From Actinobacteria bacterium IMCC26103 (GTDB lineage: Bacteria > Actinomycetota > Actinomycetes > Nanopelagicales > Nanopelagicaceae), in assembly GCA_002284875.1 (NCBI GenBank), contig CP015604.1, forward strand, positions 1,392,517 to 1,456,516: 64,000 nt of DNA, in the 5' to 3' direction. Shown here in pieces: positions 47,086-57,576 of the stretch. A program made the position numbers and the translations under genes. Under the pieces are notes generated by a model. That model saw nothing but the letters and a program-made list of their open reading frames with translations, searched no databases and was not told where the DNA came from. Each line of letters starts with the position of its first letter. Positions within the stretch are counted from its first letter, which is position 1.

Positions 47086-48840
47086 GTGGCTACCAAGCGC
47101 GGTATCCAATACATCCCTGCCATAGATGGGCTACGTGCAATCGCGGTCATCGCAGTCGCGCTCTATCACTTAGGGATATCTTGGATACCTGGTGGCTTTC
47201 TGGGCGTAGATCTATTTTTTGTAATTTCTGGTTATGTAATTACTAGACTTTTATTGGATTCGATCCAAGAACGCGGCGGGCTAGATCTCCGAGATTTCTA
47301 TATGGCGCGTATTCGACGCCTTGTCCCACCGTTAATTTTTATGATCGTTGTCACTTCGATCGTAGTTGGACTTTGGGCTCCAGATACAACTAAAAAATTC
47401 TTAACCGATGCGCCCTTTTCGCTCTTTGGCGGAATGAATTGGTGGCTGGTCTTTAACCACCAGGATTACTTTGCGGCCAGCGGACGTCCTCCACTTCTGC
47501 AACACACTTGGTCTCTTGCTGTGGAAGCTCAGTTTTACCTACTCTGGCCTTTAATTCTGCTCGTAGTTTTAAAGTATTTAGGTAAGAAAGTAATTCCAGC
47601 AGCAGCACTTACCATCGCAGCTATCTCTGGCGTTGCGCTGATGTTGGTCTCATTTCAATTAGATGCGGCTAGTTCTTCAAAAGTTAGCCATGTTTACTTT
47701 GGAACAGATACCCATAGCATCGGGCTTTTCTTAGGAGCAGCGCTAGCCGTTAGCTGGATTCCACAGAACTTTAACTTGCAGGTATCGCGCCGAGCACAAG
47801 ATTTTATAGATGGCATTGGCGTCTTTGGCTTCATCGGAATTCTGGCAACTTTCCTTCTTATCGATGAGACCAAACCAACTTTATACAAATTAGCTTTTCC
47901 GCTCGCTGGTTTATTTGGAACCGCAATCTTGATTTCAATTGTGCATCCCGCATCACGTTTTGCCCCGTTGCTTCGCACCAAAGTTTTACTCTGGATCGGT
48001 GAGCGCTCATATGCAATTTACTTATGGCACTGGGTTATCTTTCAGATATCACGTCCGCAAGTTGATATAGCCGGCGATGACTGGGCGCTCTTCTTGCTCA
48101 GGATTTTGCTCGTACTTGCCATGGCCGATATTTCACTTCGTTTAGTCGAACTACCAATTCGAAGCGGCGCTGTGGCATATTGGTTTGGGGGAATGAAATA
48201 TAGAACGGCAAGTATACGTAAGCGTCAGAAGCTCATGGTCACACTCTTTACATCGCTGATTCTTTTAACATCTGCAACCGTCAGCGTTGGTGCAATTATT
48301 AGAACAGATAAGAAGAACCAAGAACTAATTCAATTGCTTAAGGATGCAGATAAGCCGATTATCGCCCCGCAGACTGATGCCACTAATCCAGGGCTCTGGG
48401 TTACCGGTGATTCAGTCATACTGGGAATTCGCCATGAGTTAGAAGGTAGCCATCCCATTGCGCTAATAAATGCGCGCGTTGGGCGCCAAGCACCCGAGCT
48501 TCTTGAAGTAATGCGCCACGATGGGCCTTTAGCGCCTAATTCGCCGGTTGTCTTCGATCTGGGAAATAACAATGCGCTGACGAGAGAACAAGTAATCGCT
48601 ATTTTTGAGGCTGTAAAAGCTGCTCCTTTAAGAATAGTTGTAAATACCGCCGTCCCACGCCCTTGGCGCCAGGCAAATAACGATCTGATAAATGAGATTG
48701 CAGGCCTATATCCAAATACCATCGTTATTCGCTGGGATCAGATTTCAGAGGGCCACCCAGAATATTTCGCACCAGATGGAATTCACTTAGTTCCCGCCGG
48801 CGCGCGTGCTTACGTTGCAGCAATCACCAGCTATCTATAG
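47086..48840 (+). CDS. OafA/YrhL-type acyltransferase with SGNH domain
   Basis: The 584-aa protein has an N-terminal acyltransferase-3 domain of about ten membrane helices, starting IPAIDGLRAIAVIAVALYHLG with the catalytic His and continuing with FFVISGYVITRLL and HTWSLAVEAQFYLLWPLI. A C-terminal extracytoplasmic SGNH-like domain follows (about residues 440-584) with GDSVI, a GNN segment, and a DGIHL acid-His pair. Such enzymes O-acylate cell-wall or surface polysaccharides. The start is GTG at 47086. A terminator follows. Confidence 0.92.
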   Translation: MATKRGIQYIPAIDGLRAIAVIAVALYHLGISWIPGGFLGVDLFFVISGYVITRLLLDSIQERGGLDLRDFYMARIRRLVPPLIFMIVVTSIVVGLWAPDTTKKFLTDAPFSLFGGMNWWLVFNHQDYFAASGRPPLLQHTWSLAVEAQFYLLWPLILLVVLKYLGKKVIPAAALTIAAISGVALMLVSFQLDAASSSKVSHVYFGTDTHSIGLFLGAALAVSWIPQNFNLQVSRRAQDFIDGIGVFGFIGILATFLLIDETKPTLYKLAFPLAGLFGTAILISIVHPASRFAPLLRTKVLLWIGERSYAIYLWHWVIFQISRPQVDIAGDDWALFLLRILLVLAMADISLRLVELPIRSGAVAYWFGGMKYRTASIRKRQKLMVTLFTSLILLTSATVSVGAIIRTDKKNQELIQLLKDADKPIIAPQTDATNPGLWVTGDSVILGIRHELEGSHPIALINARVGRQAPELLEVMRHDGPLAPNSPVVFDLGNNNALTREQVIAIFEAVKAAPLRIVVNTAVPRPWRQANNDLINEIAGLYPNTIVIRWDQISEGHPEYFAPDGIHLVPAGARAYVAAITSYL

Positions 48841-48855
48841 AAATATTTTTCAAAT

Positions 48856-48891
48856 AAAAATAGCCCCCGCTGATTGGCGAGGGCTATTTTT
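48856..48891. terminator. Bidirectional terminator between acyltransferase and H1-like gene
   Basis: AAAAATAGCCC (48856-48866) pairs with GGGCTATTTTT (48881-48891), with an inner CGC/GCG pairing. A- and T-runs at the two ends serve both convergent genes. Confidence 0.88.
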
Positions 48892-48901
48892 AATTAATTA
48901 C

Positions 48902-49774
48902 TTATGCGAACTGACCAGCAAATCCAAATGCCTTTGCAGTTGCGATCTGTCCATCTGAGTAAACAGATGAAACGCGGAATGATGTTGAACCATCTGTTGA
49001 GCCCTTAGTTAATTCAACTGATAGTTGAGTCGCTGGCAACATACCTGACTCTTTCCATTCGCCCATTCCGGAACGAACTTCAAACTTATAACCAGTTAGC
49101 CCAGCTGTTGCAGTTGGCGCCTTCCAGGTAATTACCATTACGGTCTTTGCGGCATCTTTCCAGTTTCCGATGAAACGGCCTGGCGCTTCAACCGCTGCAA
49201 CTGCCTCTGTTGTTGCAGATTGTGATGCTGCAGGTGTTGCCGCCTCTGACATCTCTGGTGCAGCAGATTCAGATGCAGAAGGTGTCGCAGCAGGTGCGGC
49301 GTCATCGTTATTTGATGCTGGACGTGAAATAACAATTACTGCAAGTAGTGCGATACCGATAACTGCTGCCATTAAAACACGTGGTGAAGTGCCTTGCTTA
49401 GGCGCTGCACTTGGCTTAGCCGGTGCTGACTTAACAGGAGCCGGTGTGGTTGAAACATTTACACGAGATGCACTCTTTGAACCACCCAGTGGTACTGGTG
49501 GAATAACAATTTTGCTCGCAGATGTTGCTTTCTTGGCTGCGGCTTTCTTCGCAACCTTCTTTCGCGCTGGAGCTTTCTTAGCTACCTTCTTGGTGACTTT
49601 CTTGGTAACTTTCTTGGTAACTTTCTTGGTGACTTTCTTGGCTGCAGCTTTCTTGCGCGCTGGAGCTTTCTTAGTAATTTTCTTGGCTGCAGCTTTCTTC
49701 TTCGCTGGAGCTTTATTCGCTACTTTTTTGGCAGCGGCCTTCTTCTTAACTGGAGCCTTTTTCTTTACAGCCAC
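48902..49774 (-). CDS. Histone H1-like protein with membrane anchor and extracellular fibronectin III domain
   Basis: The 290-aa protein has three parts. Residues 1-86 are Lys/Ala/Val repeats (KKAPAKKKAAAKK, then four KKVT units) like bacterial H1 and the HupB tail. After a Pro/Ala linker, residues 132-151 form a membrane helix (VLMAAVIGIALLAVIVIS), preceded by positive charge, so the lysine tail should be cytoplasmic. Outside there is an Ala/Ser/Pro/Glu linker and a fibronectin type III-like domain (about residues 203-288, WKAPTATAGLTGYKFEVRSG). A lysine tail of this size can bind DNA, so the protein could tether nucleoid to membrane. The function is not established. The KKVT coding DNA is a 12-bp tandem repeat near 49593-49640. 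Confidence 0.8.
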   Translation of the reverse strand: MAVKKKAPVKKKAAAKKVANKAPAKKKAAAKKITKKAPARKKAAAKKVTKKVTKKVTKKVTKKVAKKAPARKKVAKKAAAKKATSASKIVIPPVPLGGSKSASRVNVSTTPAPVKSAPAKPSAAPKQGTSPRVLMAAVIGIALLAVIVISRPASNNDDAAPAATPSASESAAPEMSEAATPAASQSATTEAVAAVEAPGRFIGNWKDAAKTVMVITWKAPTATAGLTGYKFEVRSGMGEWKESGMLPATQLSVELTKGSTDGSTSFRVSSVYSDGQIATAKAFGFAGQFA

Positions 49775-49818
49775 GGTGAAACCCCTTTGCGGATTGAGCG
49801 AACTCGTATGGGCAAAGT

Positions 49819-50439
49819 TTAGCCTAGGGAGTTGAGCAAAGTCAGGAGATGAGGTGCGATAGCGCGGAGTGATTTCCCGCGATGGCTAATCGCATCTTTC
49901 TCGGCAGCGCTCATCTGCGCGCTGGAAATCTCGTATCCGTCCGGTCGAAAGATTGGGTCATAGCCAAATCCTTGATCGCCAATTGGGCTATGCATAATCC
50001 ATCCATCAAAGTGGGCCTCCTCCACATGGGTGCGACCGTCTGGCAGGGCGAGTGCTGCAACGCAAGTGAAATGTGCGCTCCGTTTTTCATCGGGTACTCC
50101 GGTTAGCGATTCCAAAACTTTTGCAGTATTCGCCCTGTTATCTCCATGTATTCCGGACCACCGCGCCGAGAAAATTCCCGGGTCACCATTTAAATAATCA
50201 ACACATAAGCCGCTGTCATCTGCGATTGCCGGAATTCCAGTTGCCGCACACATCTGGCGCGCTTTTAGCAGCGCATTCTCTTCAAAAGTTGATCCAGTTT
50301 CTTCAACATCATGTAATTGCGGAAATTGATCAAGTCCAATTAAATCAATTTCGCCAGCGGCAATATCTTCCAAGATGCGACGAAACTCTTCTATCTTGCC
50401 TTTATTACGTGTGGCAAGAAGAACTTTGTGCGGACTCAC
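49819..50439 (-). CDS. rdgB: XTP/dITP diphosphatase (RdgB/HAM1)
   Basis: The 206-aa enzyme removes non-canonical purine nucleoside triphosphates from the pool. I place the start at GTG 50439 because it overlaps the rph stop (GTGA) and begins with [19 protein letters not shown], the family N-terminus; longer frames run into rph. Motifs [20 protein letters not shown] and [11 protein letters not shown] are present. rph-rdgB is a conserved pair. Confidence 0.95.
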   Translation of the reverse strand: MSPHKVLLATRNKGKIEEFRRILEDIAAGEIDLIGLDQFPQLHDVEETGSTFEENALLKARQMCAATGIPAIADDSGLCVDYLNGDPGIFSARWSGIHGDNRANTAKVLESLTGVPDEKRSAHFTCVAALALPDGRTHVEEAHFDGWIMHSPIGDQGFGYDPIFRPDGYEISSAQMSAAEKDAISHRGKSLRAIAPHLLTLLNSLG

Positions 50440-51161
50440 TGAGCAAGCGCTGCTTTCTGAATCTGCCCGAGATCGACACATCCTGCAACTGCGAGATCGA
50501 GAAGTGAGTTAAGCAGGCTGCGATCAAAGGGCACACCTTCAGCAGTTCCTTGAACTTCAATAAATCTGCCATCGCCGCTGCAGACCACATTCATATCGGT
50601 ATCTGCGCGTACATCTTCTTCATAGCAAAGATCAAGCATCGGAACGCCGCCAATAATTCCAACTGAGACTGCTGCAACAGAATCACTGAGTGGTTTGGAA
50701 TCTGCCTTGATATGTCCTTGCGCCTTCGCCCATGCGATCGCATCTGCCAGCGCAACATATGCACCAGTAATTGCTGCTGTGCGAGTGCCACCATCGGCTT
50801 GTAAAACATCGCAGTCAATCACGATGGTGTTTTCGCCAAGCTCTTTCATATCAACGATGGCGCGCAGTGAACGACCGACTAAACGTGAGATCTCTTGGGT
50901 GCGTCCGCCAAGTTTTCCTTTAACGCTTTCGCGATCTGAGCGGGTGTGTGTTGCACGAGGCAACATCGCATATTCGGATGTAACCCAACCATTTCCAGAA
51001 TCTTTTAACCAGCGAGGGACACCCGGTGTAAATGAGGCGACACAAAGCACGCGTGTCTTACCGAACTCAACTAGCACCGAGCCTTCGGCATGATCTAGCC
51101 ACTTACGAGTGATCTTGATTTCACGTAGTTGATTTTCATTTCTTCCGTCGCTGCGTGCCAT
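50436..51161 (-). CDS. rph: Ribonuclease PH
   Basis: The 241-aa phosphorolytic 3'-5' exoribonuclease trims tRNA 3' ends. Typical blocks are [22 protein letters not shown] and [12 protein letters not shown]. It is intact at the C-terminus, unlike the truncated E. coli K-12 form. It lies 14 nt after murI in the order murI-rph-rdgB. Confidence 0.96.
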   Translation of the reverse strand: MARSDGRNENQLREIKITRKWLDHAEGSVLVEFGKTRVLCVASFTPGVPRWLKDSGNGWVTSEYAMLPRATHTRSDRESVKGKLGGRTQEISRLVGRSLRAIVDMKELGENTIVIDCDVLQADGGTRTAAITGAYVALADAIAWAKAQGHIKADSKPLSDSVAAVSVGIIGGVPMLDLCYEEDVRADTDMNVVCSGDGRFIEVQGTAEGVPFDRSLLNSLLDLAVAGCVDLGQIQKAALAQ

Positions 51162-51175
51162 TTATTACCGATCCC

Positions 51176-51979
51176 TTAATTGAGTTTGGATATGTGTTTA
51201 ACAGAACCCACTTCGGGTCCCAAGAATCGTCGAGCCAGAACTTCAAAGGCGGCAGAATCACCAGTTGCTAAAAAGGTATGTGTGGCAGGAGTTTTAGATG
51301 GTGCGCGCAGTAGCGAATTTTCAACGAGAGTGCGATATAGATCTTTAGCGGTCTCTTCTGCACTAGATACTAGCGAAACCCCATTGCCCATGACATATGA
51401 AATAACGCCGGTTAATAGCGGATAGTGAGTACAGCCAAGTACCAAAGTATCGACATCGGCTTGCATCATTGGCGCTAAATAATCGCGCGCAACTTTGGTA
51501 ATCGCCTCTCCTGAAGTTTCGCCACGTTCTACAAATTCCACAAAGAGCGGGCAGGCGATAGATGTAATTTCTAATTGTGGGGCTGCCGCAAAAGCATCTA
51601 GATACGCTTTCGAATCTATTGTCGCATTGGTACCTATAACGCCAATTCTTCCGGTGCGAGTTGCGGCAACTGCACGACGAACTGCAGGTTGAATAACTTC
51701 AATTACGGGAATCGAATAACGCTCTCGCGCATCACGTAACATCGCAGCACTGGCGGTATTGCAAGCAATCACCAAAGCCTTTACACCTTGGTCAACTAAA
51801 TAATCTAAAGTCTCTAGAGCAAAAGTTCTGACCTCAGCTAAAGGGCGCGGACCATATGGACCACGCGCTGTGTCGCCGATATAGAGAGTGGACTCATTGG
51901 GAAGTTGATCCAAAATCGCACGGGCAACGGTTAAGCCGCCAACGCCTGAATCGAATATTCCAATTGGTGCATCACTCAC
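51176..51979 (-). CDS. murI: Glutamate racemase
   Basis: The 267-aa enzyme makes D-glutamate for peptidoglycan. Catalytic cysteines lie in VIACNTASA and [10 protein letters not shown], and [13 protein letters not shown] is the family N-terminus. The GTG start at 51979 has TAGGCT 7 nt upstream, marking a separate leaderless transcript for murI-rph-rdgB. Confidence 0.96.
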   Translation of the reverse strand: MSDAPIGIFDSGVGGLTVARAILDQLPNESTLYIGDTARGPYGPRPLAEVRTFALETLDYLVDQGVKALVIACNTASAAMLRDARERYSIPVIEVIQPAVRRAVAATRTGRIGVIGTNATIDSKAYLDAFAAAPQLEITSIACPLFVEFVERGETSGEAITKVARDYLAPMMQADVDTLVLGCTHYPLLTGVISYVMGNGVSLVSSAEETAKDLYRTLVENSLLRAPSKTPATHTFLATGDSAAFEVLARRFLGPEVGSVKHISKLN

Positions 51980-51986
51980 ATAGGTA

Positions 51987-51992
51987 AGCCTA
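51987..51992 (-). promoter_or_regulatory. Leaderless-type -10 box of murI
   Basis: TAGGCT on the minus strand is 7 nt before the GTG start at 51979. Confidence 0.5.
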
Positions 51993-52014
51993 CCTTGCTA
52001 ATTCGGCTTGTGAT

Positions 52015-53240
<1,226 letters not shown>

Positions 53241-53265
53241 GTGCTTATTATGGCTAATAACTTAC

Positions 53266-53682
53266 TTAATCGGTAATTGAAACTTCTTCTTCAGTTACCA
53301 CGCCATCGATAATGCGGTAAGAACGAAATTCAATTGCAGGTGCAATCTCTTTGCGACTAGAGACCAAGACATAGTGCGCTCCGGGTTCACCAGCGTATGC
53401 AATATCTGTGCGTGATGGATAAGCCTCGGTTTCGGTATGAGAGTGGTAGATCACAACAATCTCTTCATCTCGGTCATCCACTTCTCGATACAAAGCAAGT
53501 AAATCTTTAGGGTCAAACTCATAAAAAGTAGGTGAATGTGCGGCATTTACCATTGGCTTTAAGCGTTCGGCTTTACCTGAACCCACCGGCCCCAAAATAA
53601 CGCCACAACATTCATCAGGATATTCAGCGCAAGATTGTTCAACGATTGCATCAACAAAGGCGCGCGCGATAGTTAGTGACAT
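53266..53682 (-). CDS. mec: Mec-type JAMM metallopeptidase (CysO-cysteine hydrolase)
   Basis: The 138-aa zinc peptidase releases cysteine from the CysO-cysteine adduct. The JAMM motif is complete: Glu24 in PDECCG and His80-x-His82-x7-Ser90-xx-Asp93 in YHSHTETEAYPSRTD. Its place between DUF2017 and cysO matches mycobacteria. Confidence 0.93.
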   Translation of the reverse strand: MSLTIARAFVDAIVEQSCAEYPDECCGVILGPVGSGKAERLKPMVNAAHSPTFYEFDPKDLLALYREVDDRDEEIVVIYHSHTETEAYPSRTDIAYAGEPGAHYVLVSSRKEIAPAIEFRSYRIIDGVVTEEEVSITD

Positions 53683-53691
53683 GAGAGCTCG

Positions 53692-53723
53692 ATCTTATCT
53701 TTCATCCATCTTATCTTTCATCC
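53692..53723. repeat. Tandem duplication of a 16-bp unit at the DUF2017 stop
   Basis: ATCTTATCTTTCATCC occurs twice in direct tandem (53692-53707 and 53708-53723). On the minus strand each copy carries ATGGATGAAAGATAA, so the last codons and stop of the DUF2017 gene are duplicated into the spacer before mec. Confidence 0.85.
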
Positions 53724-54265
53724 ATAAGGGCTTCGATCAAACCTTCTTGTAGCCAACCCAACCAGCCATAAACAATATAAACCCCGCGCAGCGGATCATC
53801 TTGTGCCAGTAGCTCTAATTCATCTTGAGTGCGCTCTTGCACATTTAATCGAACACCTAAGGCCAAACGAATATCGTTTACTGCGCCCAGCCAAGCATTT
53901 GCTCCATCGTGATCTAAATCAATAATTCCATCTGCAGCGCTCTTTAAATACATCCGCATCGCCATGGCATGGGCTTGTTTTTTATTGCGCAATGTAGATT
54001 CGGTATAGCGACGAAATTCGGCGGAGTCTGCTTGATCTTGATAAGCATTGGGAAGTAAGCGATGCAGCACCTCATCCTCCGGTGGAGAATCATGCGAAGT
54101 TATCCCAACCATTGCCGCAAGTGGATCCTCGTGGCCATGATCAATTCGTTCGGCTAAAAGTTCAATGATTTGTTCTGCTAAATTAATTAGAATCTCTCGT
54201 TCATTTTCGGCGAATTCGGCGATATATGAATTACTGCCGTGGCGCTTAAAGCCCTCGGATGTCAT
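53711..54265 (-). CDS. DUF2017 family protein
   Basis: The 184-aa protein is the helical, acidic actinobacterial DUF2017 family ([36 protein letters not shown]). It always lies beside clpS and the cysteine cluster. Its ATG overlaps the clpS stop (ATGA), so it is coupled to clpS, but its role in proteolysis is unproven. Confidence 0.85.
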   Translation of the reverse strand: MTSEGFKRHGSNSYIAEFAENEREILINLAEQIIELLAERIDHGHEDPLAAMVGITSHDSPPEDEVLHRLLPNAYQDQADSAEFRRYTESTLRNKKQAHAMAMRMYLKSAADGIIDLDHDGANAWLGAVNDIRLALGVRLNVQERTQDELELLAQDDPLRGVYIVYGWLGWLQEGLIEALMDER

Positions 54266-54558
54266 AGCGCTTGATCACCTCGCTGCAGTGTTGCCCAGAG
54301 GCCATACTCGTGCAGCCGGGCCACATCATGTTCCATCTCTTCACGGCTGCCGGTTGAGACAACTGCCTTACCTTCAGTATGAACCTTCATCATCAACTCA
54401 TGCGCTTTCGCTTTAGAAAAACCAAAGAGCTCCATTAATACATAAGTTACATAAGTCATCAGATTTACTGGATCATCCCAAACGATGGTGACCCATGGAG
54501 TATCTCCAGAGAAGATCGCGCGGATCTCCTCTTCGATCTTGGTATCAGTCTTAACCAT
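54262..54558 (-). CDS. clpS: ClpS adaptor of the Clp protease (N-end rule)
   Basis: The 98-aa adaptor delivers N-degron substrates to ClpC or ClpA. Conserved segments are [38 protein letters not shown] and [11 protein letters not shown] use the ATG at 54558, next to the GH18 stop; a GTG one codon earlier is an alternative. Confidence 0.94.
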   Translation of the reverse strand: MVKTDTKIEEEIRAIFSGDTPWVTIVWDDPVNLMTYVTYVLMELFGFSKAKAHELMMKVHTEGKAVVSTGSREEMEHDVARLHEYGLWATLQRGDQAL

Positions 54559-56345
54559 CACCTGATAATGATAGAGAACTCTGGCGCTGCTACTTGCCGC
54601 CAGATTGAATCGCCTTGAACCGCGACTTGGTAGCGCACAATTGATCGGCTTTCGCCTGCGATAGCGAAGGCGAATCCACCTTGTTCATCAGTTGTTGCGG
54701 TAGCAACGCTCTTCCAACCACCGACTGAGAATTTGAGCAATGAAACAAGTGCGCCTGCGCCACGTGGACGTACCACCCCAGAGATTGCAAAAGGTGTACT
54801 GGCTTTCATAGTTCCAGGTGCGCTTAGCGAAATAGTTCTATCGATCTGAATAGTTAGCTCGTTACTTACAGATTCAGCGCGCTCCCATGTTCCTTCCGTT
54901 GTTAATCGCACCGTGGTCGGTTTGCCTAACAAAATTGGTGTTACAAATTTTCCATCAGCGCCTGTATTTACCGTGCCCAGTAAGCGCCAGGTTGTATCGG
55001 TCGAACTTTTACCTTCAATACGAACTGGGATAGCTGCAACAGGTGAGTTATCTTCTAAGGTTAATTGCCCACTCAAATTAATCGCACTGGCATAAAGCGC
55101 AGCTGCCTTATCAGAAGTTAACGCACTTAAAACTTTGGCCGGAGCAATATTTAGCGCAGTCTGGCGAATTGCTTCCATAGCCAGCGGCTCTTCCATACCA
55201 AGCGTCCAAGCAGTTACTCCACCTAATTTGTACTTAGCAACTAGTGCGCTGCGAAGTAAATAGCTCTGGGCGTTTTGATACCAAGCCGTGCGCGTTGCGG
55301 TGCAGGTTGTTGAAAGTCCTGCTGCAGTAGTTCCTTCGTAGGACTTTGTATATGTAAATGTTGCTTCCCCTGTCTTTTCATCATAAACAGGTGTTACTTG
55401 ATAGCTCGCAGCTAGGGCTGTCGCATCGCGCATCACAAATGTTGCAGCCTTTGCACCAACTTTTATTGCATTGATAAAAGGCGCAGGACACACTCCATCG
55501 ACTTTCGTTACCCAATCTCGCCCGTAACCGGCTAGTCCTACATAAACTTTCGATGCCGGCATTATTGAAGTTGCATATGCAACTGTTTTCTCAGTCCAGG
55601 TAATTGGCCCGATTGGTCCAACTTTGGCCACCGAATAGTCATAAGTCATAATTCTTAAGCGATCAATCAGGGGTGCAATCTGTGGCCAGGCGTAAACGGT
55701 GTAACCCTTTTGAACTTCGGTTGGGTTGAAGTTATATGGAGATGAGACTGAGAGAAGTTTGTTATTGGCGTGCAGCAGAGCCGATAGCTCTTTTACAAAT
55801 GCCACCCACAATGGTGCGGTCTTGGCCCATGTTGTATTGCCGTCAACAAAGGCAAAACCTTCAAAATCTAGATCAATACCATCGTAATTATTGGCCATCA
55901 CAAAATCGGAAATAGTTTTAGCAGTTTTGGTTCGGTTAGCTTGGCTGGCTAATAAATTTGCAAGAACTAATTTATCCATGCCATCAGTAATTGTTGGAAT
56001 AATTTGGAAACCAGCGGCCCGCATCGCCGTAAGTGGCGTTGCAATCGGGATGCTGGGATTTGCAGGTGCATATAAATCTGTGACAACTGCCGTTTTATCT
56101 TTGCCATCAAATTTCAAGGTATACCAAAATGGCATAACCTCTTTTATTAAATCAGCGTTATTTAATACCGCCGGAAGTGAAGTCTTCATTGAGTAATAAG
56201 GAATCCAGCCAGTCAAAATCTTGCGCGGTTGGTTTGCGCTATTTGCCGGAAGCGAAGTGGAAATAGTCAAGGAACTGGCGATTAACGCCAAGACGATAGT
56301 TAAAGCCGATCTATTTTTTAGGCGATTTACTTTTGATGCCGTCAT
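54558..56345 (-). CDS. Secreted GH18 family glycosidase with Ig-like domains
   Basis: The ATG at 56345 ([16 protein letters not shown]) gives 595 aa with a signal peptide (residues 1-40). The longer frame would overlap the DUF3039 gene much further. The GH18 barrel spans about residues 45-370, with the catalytic motif [10 protein letters not shown] (Glu162), [11 protein letters not shown] and the terminal AWTLGMEEP. It resembles the YaaH/SleL class acting on peptidoglycan or chitin-like polymers. Two Ig-like modules follow (about residues 390-480 and 490-595). It sits upstream of clpS and overlaps its start. Confidence 0.88.
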   Translation of the reverse strand: MTASKVNRLKNRSALTIVLALIASSLTISTSLPANSANQPRKILTGWIPYYSMKTSLPAVLNNADLIKEVMPFWYTLKFDGKDKTAVVTDLYAPANPSIPIATPLTAMRAAGFQIIPTITDGMDKLVLANLLASQANRTKTAKTISDFVMANNYDGIDLDFEGFAFVDGNTTWAKTAPLWVAFVKELSALLHANNKLLSVSSPYNFNPTEVQKGYTVYAWPQIAPLIDRLRIMTYDYSVAKVGPIGPITWTEKTVAYATSIMPASKVYVGLAGYGRDWVTKVDGVCPAPFINAIKVGAKAATFVMRDATALAASYQVTPVYDEKTGEATFTYTKSYEGTTAAGLSTTCTATRTAWYQNAQSYLLRSALVAKYKLGGVTAWTLGMEEPLAMEAIRQTALNIAPAKVLSALTSDKAAALYASAINLSGQLTLEDNSPVAAIPVRIEGKSSTDTTWRLLGTVNTGADGKFVTPILLGKPTTVRLTTEGTWERAESVSNELTIQIDRTISLSAPGTMKASTPFAISGVVRPRGAGALVSLLKFSVGGWKSVATATTDEQGGFAFAIAGESRSIVRYQVAVQGDSIWRQVAAPEFSIIIR

Positions 56346-56580
56346 AGATTTCTTTACATACTGGACAGATTGGGTATTTCTCGGGATCGCGCGATGGGAT
56401 CCATTTCTTGCCACAAAGAGCTCTCACCGCTTTGCCAGTTACCGCTGATTCAACGACCTTTTCCTTCTTTACATAATGGGCAAAGCGATCATGGCCGCCA
56501 TCGTCATCCTGTAATTCTGGGCGGGTAAGTAGGTCGGTATCTCCTTCTAAATCAGGAGAGTTCTTACGGAAAATACCCAT
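56311..56580 (-). CDS. DUF3039 family protein
   Basis: The 89-aa protein is the actinobacterial DUF3039 family, with a zinc-type CGKKWIPSRDPEKYPICPVC core and an upstream acidic, His-containing stretch (DDDGGHDRFAHYVKK). The function is unknown; a nucleic-acid or regulatory role is suggested only by the ribbon. It overlaps the GH18 start by 35 nt and has its own leaderless promoter. Confidence 0.88.
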   Translation of the reverse strand: MGIFRKNSPDLEGDTDLLTRPELQDDDGGHDRFAHYVKKEKVVESAVTGKAVRALCGKKWIPSRDPEKYPICPVCKEIYDGIKSKSPKK

Positions 56581-56616
56581 GTCCGAAAGGATAGTGGTTG
56601 CAGGTAGAATTTGAAG
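56581..56616. promoter_or_regulatory. Divergent leaderless promoter pair for DUF3039 and argF
   Basis: The 36-bp gap holds TATCCT on the minus strand (56588-56593, 7 nt spacer) and TAGAAT on the plus strand (56605-56610, 6 nt spacer). Confidence 0.6.
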
Positions 56617-57555
56617 ATGAAGGACTTGCTACGCACCTCCGATTTATCGCGCGCTGATGTCGATTTGCTCCTTGATACTGCCGCCGAATTTGCGAAGAAT
56701 CCATTGCGCTCTAAAGATGCGCTGGCTCATAAGAGCGTGGCTATTTATATGACCAAACCTTCAACTCGCACCAGACTCTCATCTGAGACAGCAGTTGCTC
56801 ATCTTGGTGGAACACCGATTTTTATTAGAGGCGATGAGCTTCAACTTGGTCGCGGCGAAACGATTGCAGATACTGCAAAGATAATTAGTGGTTACTGCGA
56901 TGCGCTAATCATTCGTACCTTTGCGCAAGCTGAAGTAGATGAGCTTGGTGCTAACGCAACTATTCCTGTCATTAACGCACTTACAGATGATGATCACCCA
57001 ACACAATTATTAGCGGACTGGTTAACGATCCGCGAAACTTTTGGGCGCGATGTATCAGGACGTAAATTCGTTTATCTCGGCGATGGCAACAATATGTCTC
57101 ATGCTTGGCTAACTATGGGCGCGATAATGGGCGCACATGTTGTAGCTGCAACTCCATCCGGCAAGTGGGCGCCAAGTGCTGAAGTTGTAGCAACTGCGCA
57201 AGCTATTGCTAAGAAAAATGGCGCCATTATCGAAGTAACCAACGATCCGGAGGCAGCCTGCAAAGACGCGAGCGCTTTATACACAGATGTGTGGATGTCG
57301 ATGGGAGATCCCGAGGTTGAGCGCGCGGAGAAGATTAAAGTGCTGGCACCTTTCGCCGTCACAGATTCTTTGATGGCGCTAACTGCCAGCGATTCCATAT
57401 TTATGCACTGCCTGCCTGCGCACCGCGGCGAAGAAGTCGCCGCATCTGTGATCGATGGACCGAAATCTGTAATTTGGCGCGAGGCTTATCACCGCCGCAC
57501 AACTATTCAGGCTCTTCTGTATCACTTAACCCGCGGAGAACTCGCAGGTAATTAG
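56617..57555 (+). CDS. argF: Ornithine carbamoyltransferase
   Basis: The 312-aa enzyme joins carbamoyl phosphate and ornithine to citrulline in arginine synthesis. Carbamoyl-phosphate binding lies in MTKPSTRTRLS, ornithine binding in DVWMSMGD and the C-terminal motif is HCLPAHRGEEV. The start is the ATG at 56617, 6 nt after TAGAAT; an in-frame TTG two codons before is less likely. No other arg genes are adjacent. Confidence 0.94.
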   Translation: MKDLLRTSDLSRADVDLLLDTAAEFAKNPLRSKDALAHKSVAIYMTKPSTRTRLSSETAVAHLGGTPIFIRGDELQLGRGETIADTAKIISGYCDALIIRTFAQAEVDELGANATIPVINALTDDDHPTQLLADWLTIRETFGRDVSGRKFVYLGDGNNMSHAWLTMGAIMGAHVVAATPSGKWAPSAEVVATAQAIAKKNGAIIEVTNDPEAACKDASALYTDVWMSMGDPEVERAEKIKVLAPFAVTDSLMALTASDSIFMHCLPAHRGEEVAASVIDGPKSVIWREAYHRRTTIQALLYHLTRGELAGN

Positions 57556-57564
57556 ATCAGCAAG

Positions 57565-57570
57565 TAGGGT
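57565..57570 (+). promoter_or_regulatory. Leaderless-type -10 box of the pnt operon
   Basis: TAGGGT lies 6 nt before the pntAA ATG at 57577, in the 21-nt gap after argF. Confidence 0.5.
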
Positions 57571-57576
57571 TCGCCT

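Noticed and set aside
49170..49835. 221-codon hydrophobic Ala/Phe plus-strand ORF with LVTF repeats
   Set aside because: It is the antisense of the Lys/Ala repeats of the H1-like gene; its repeats follow from the 12-bp DNA repeat.
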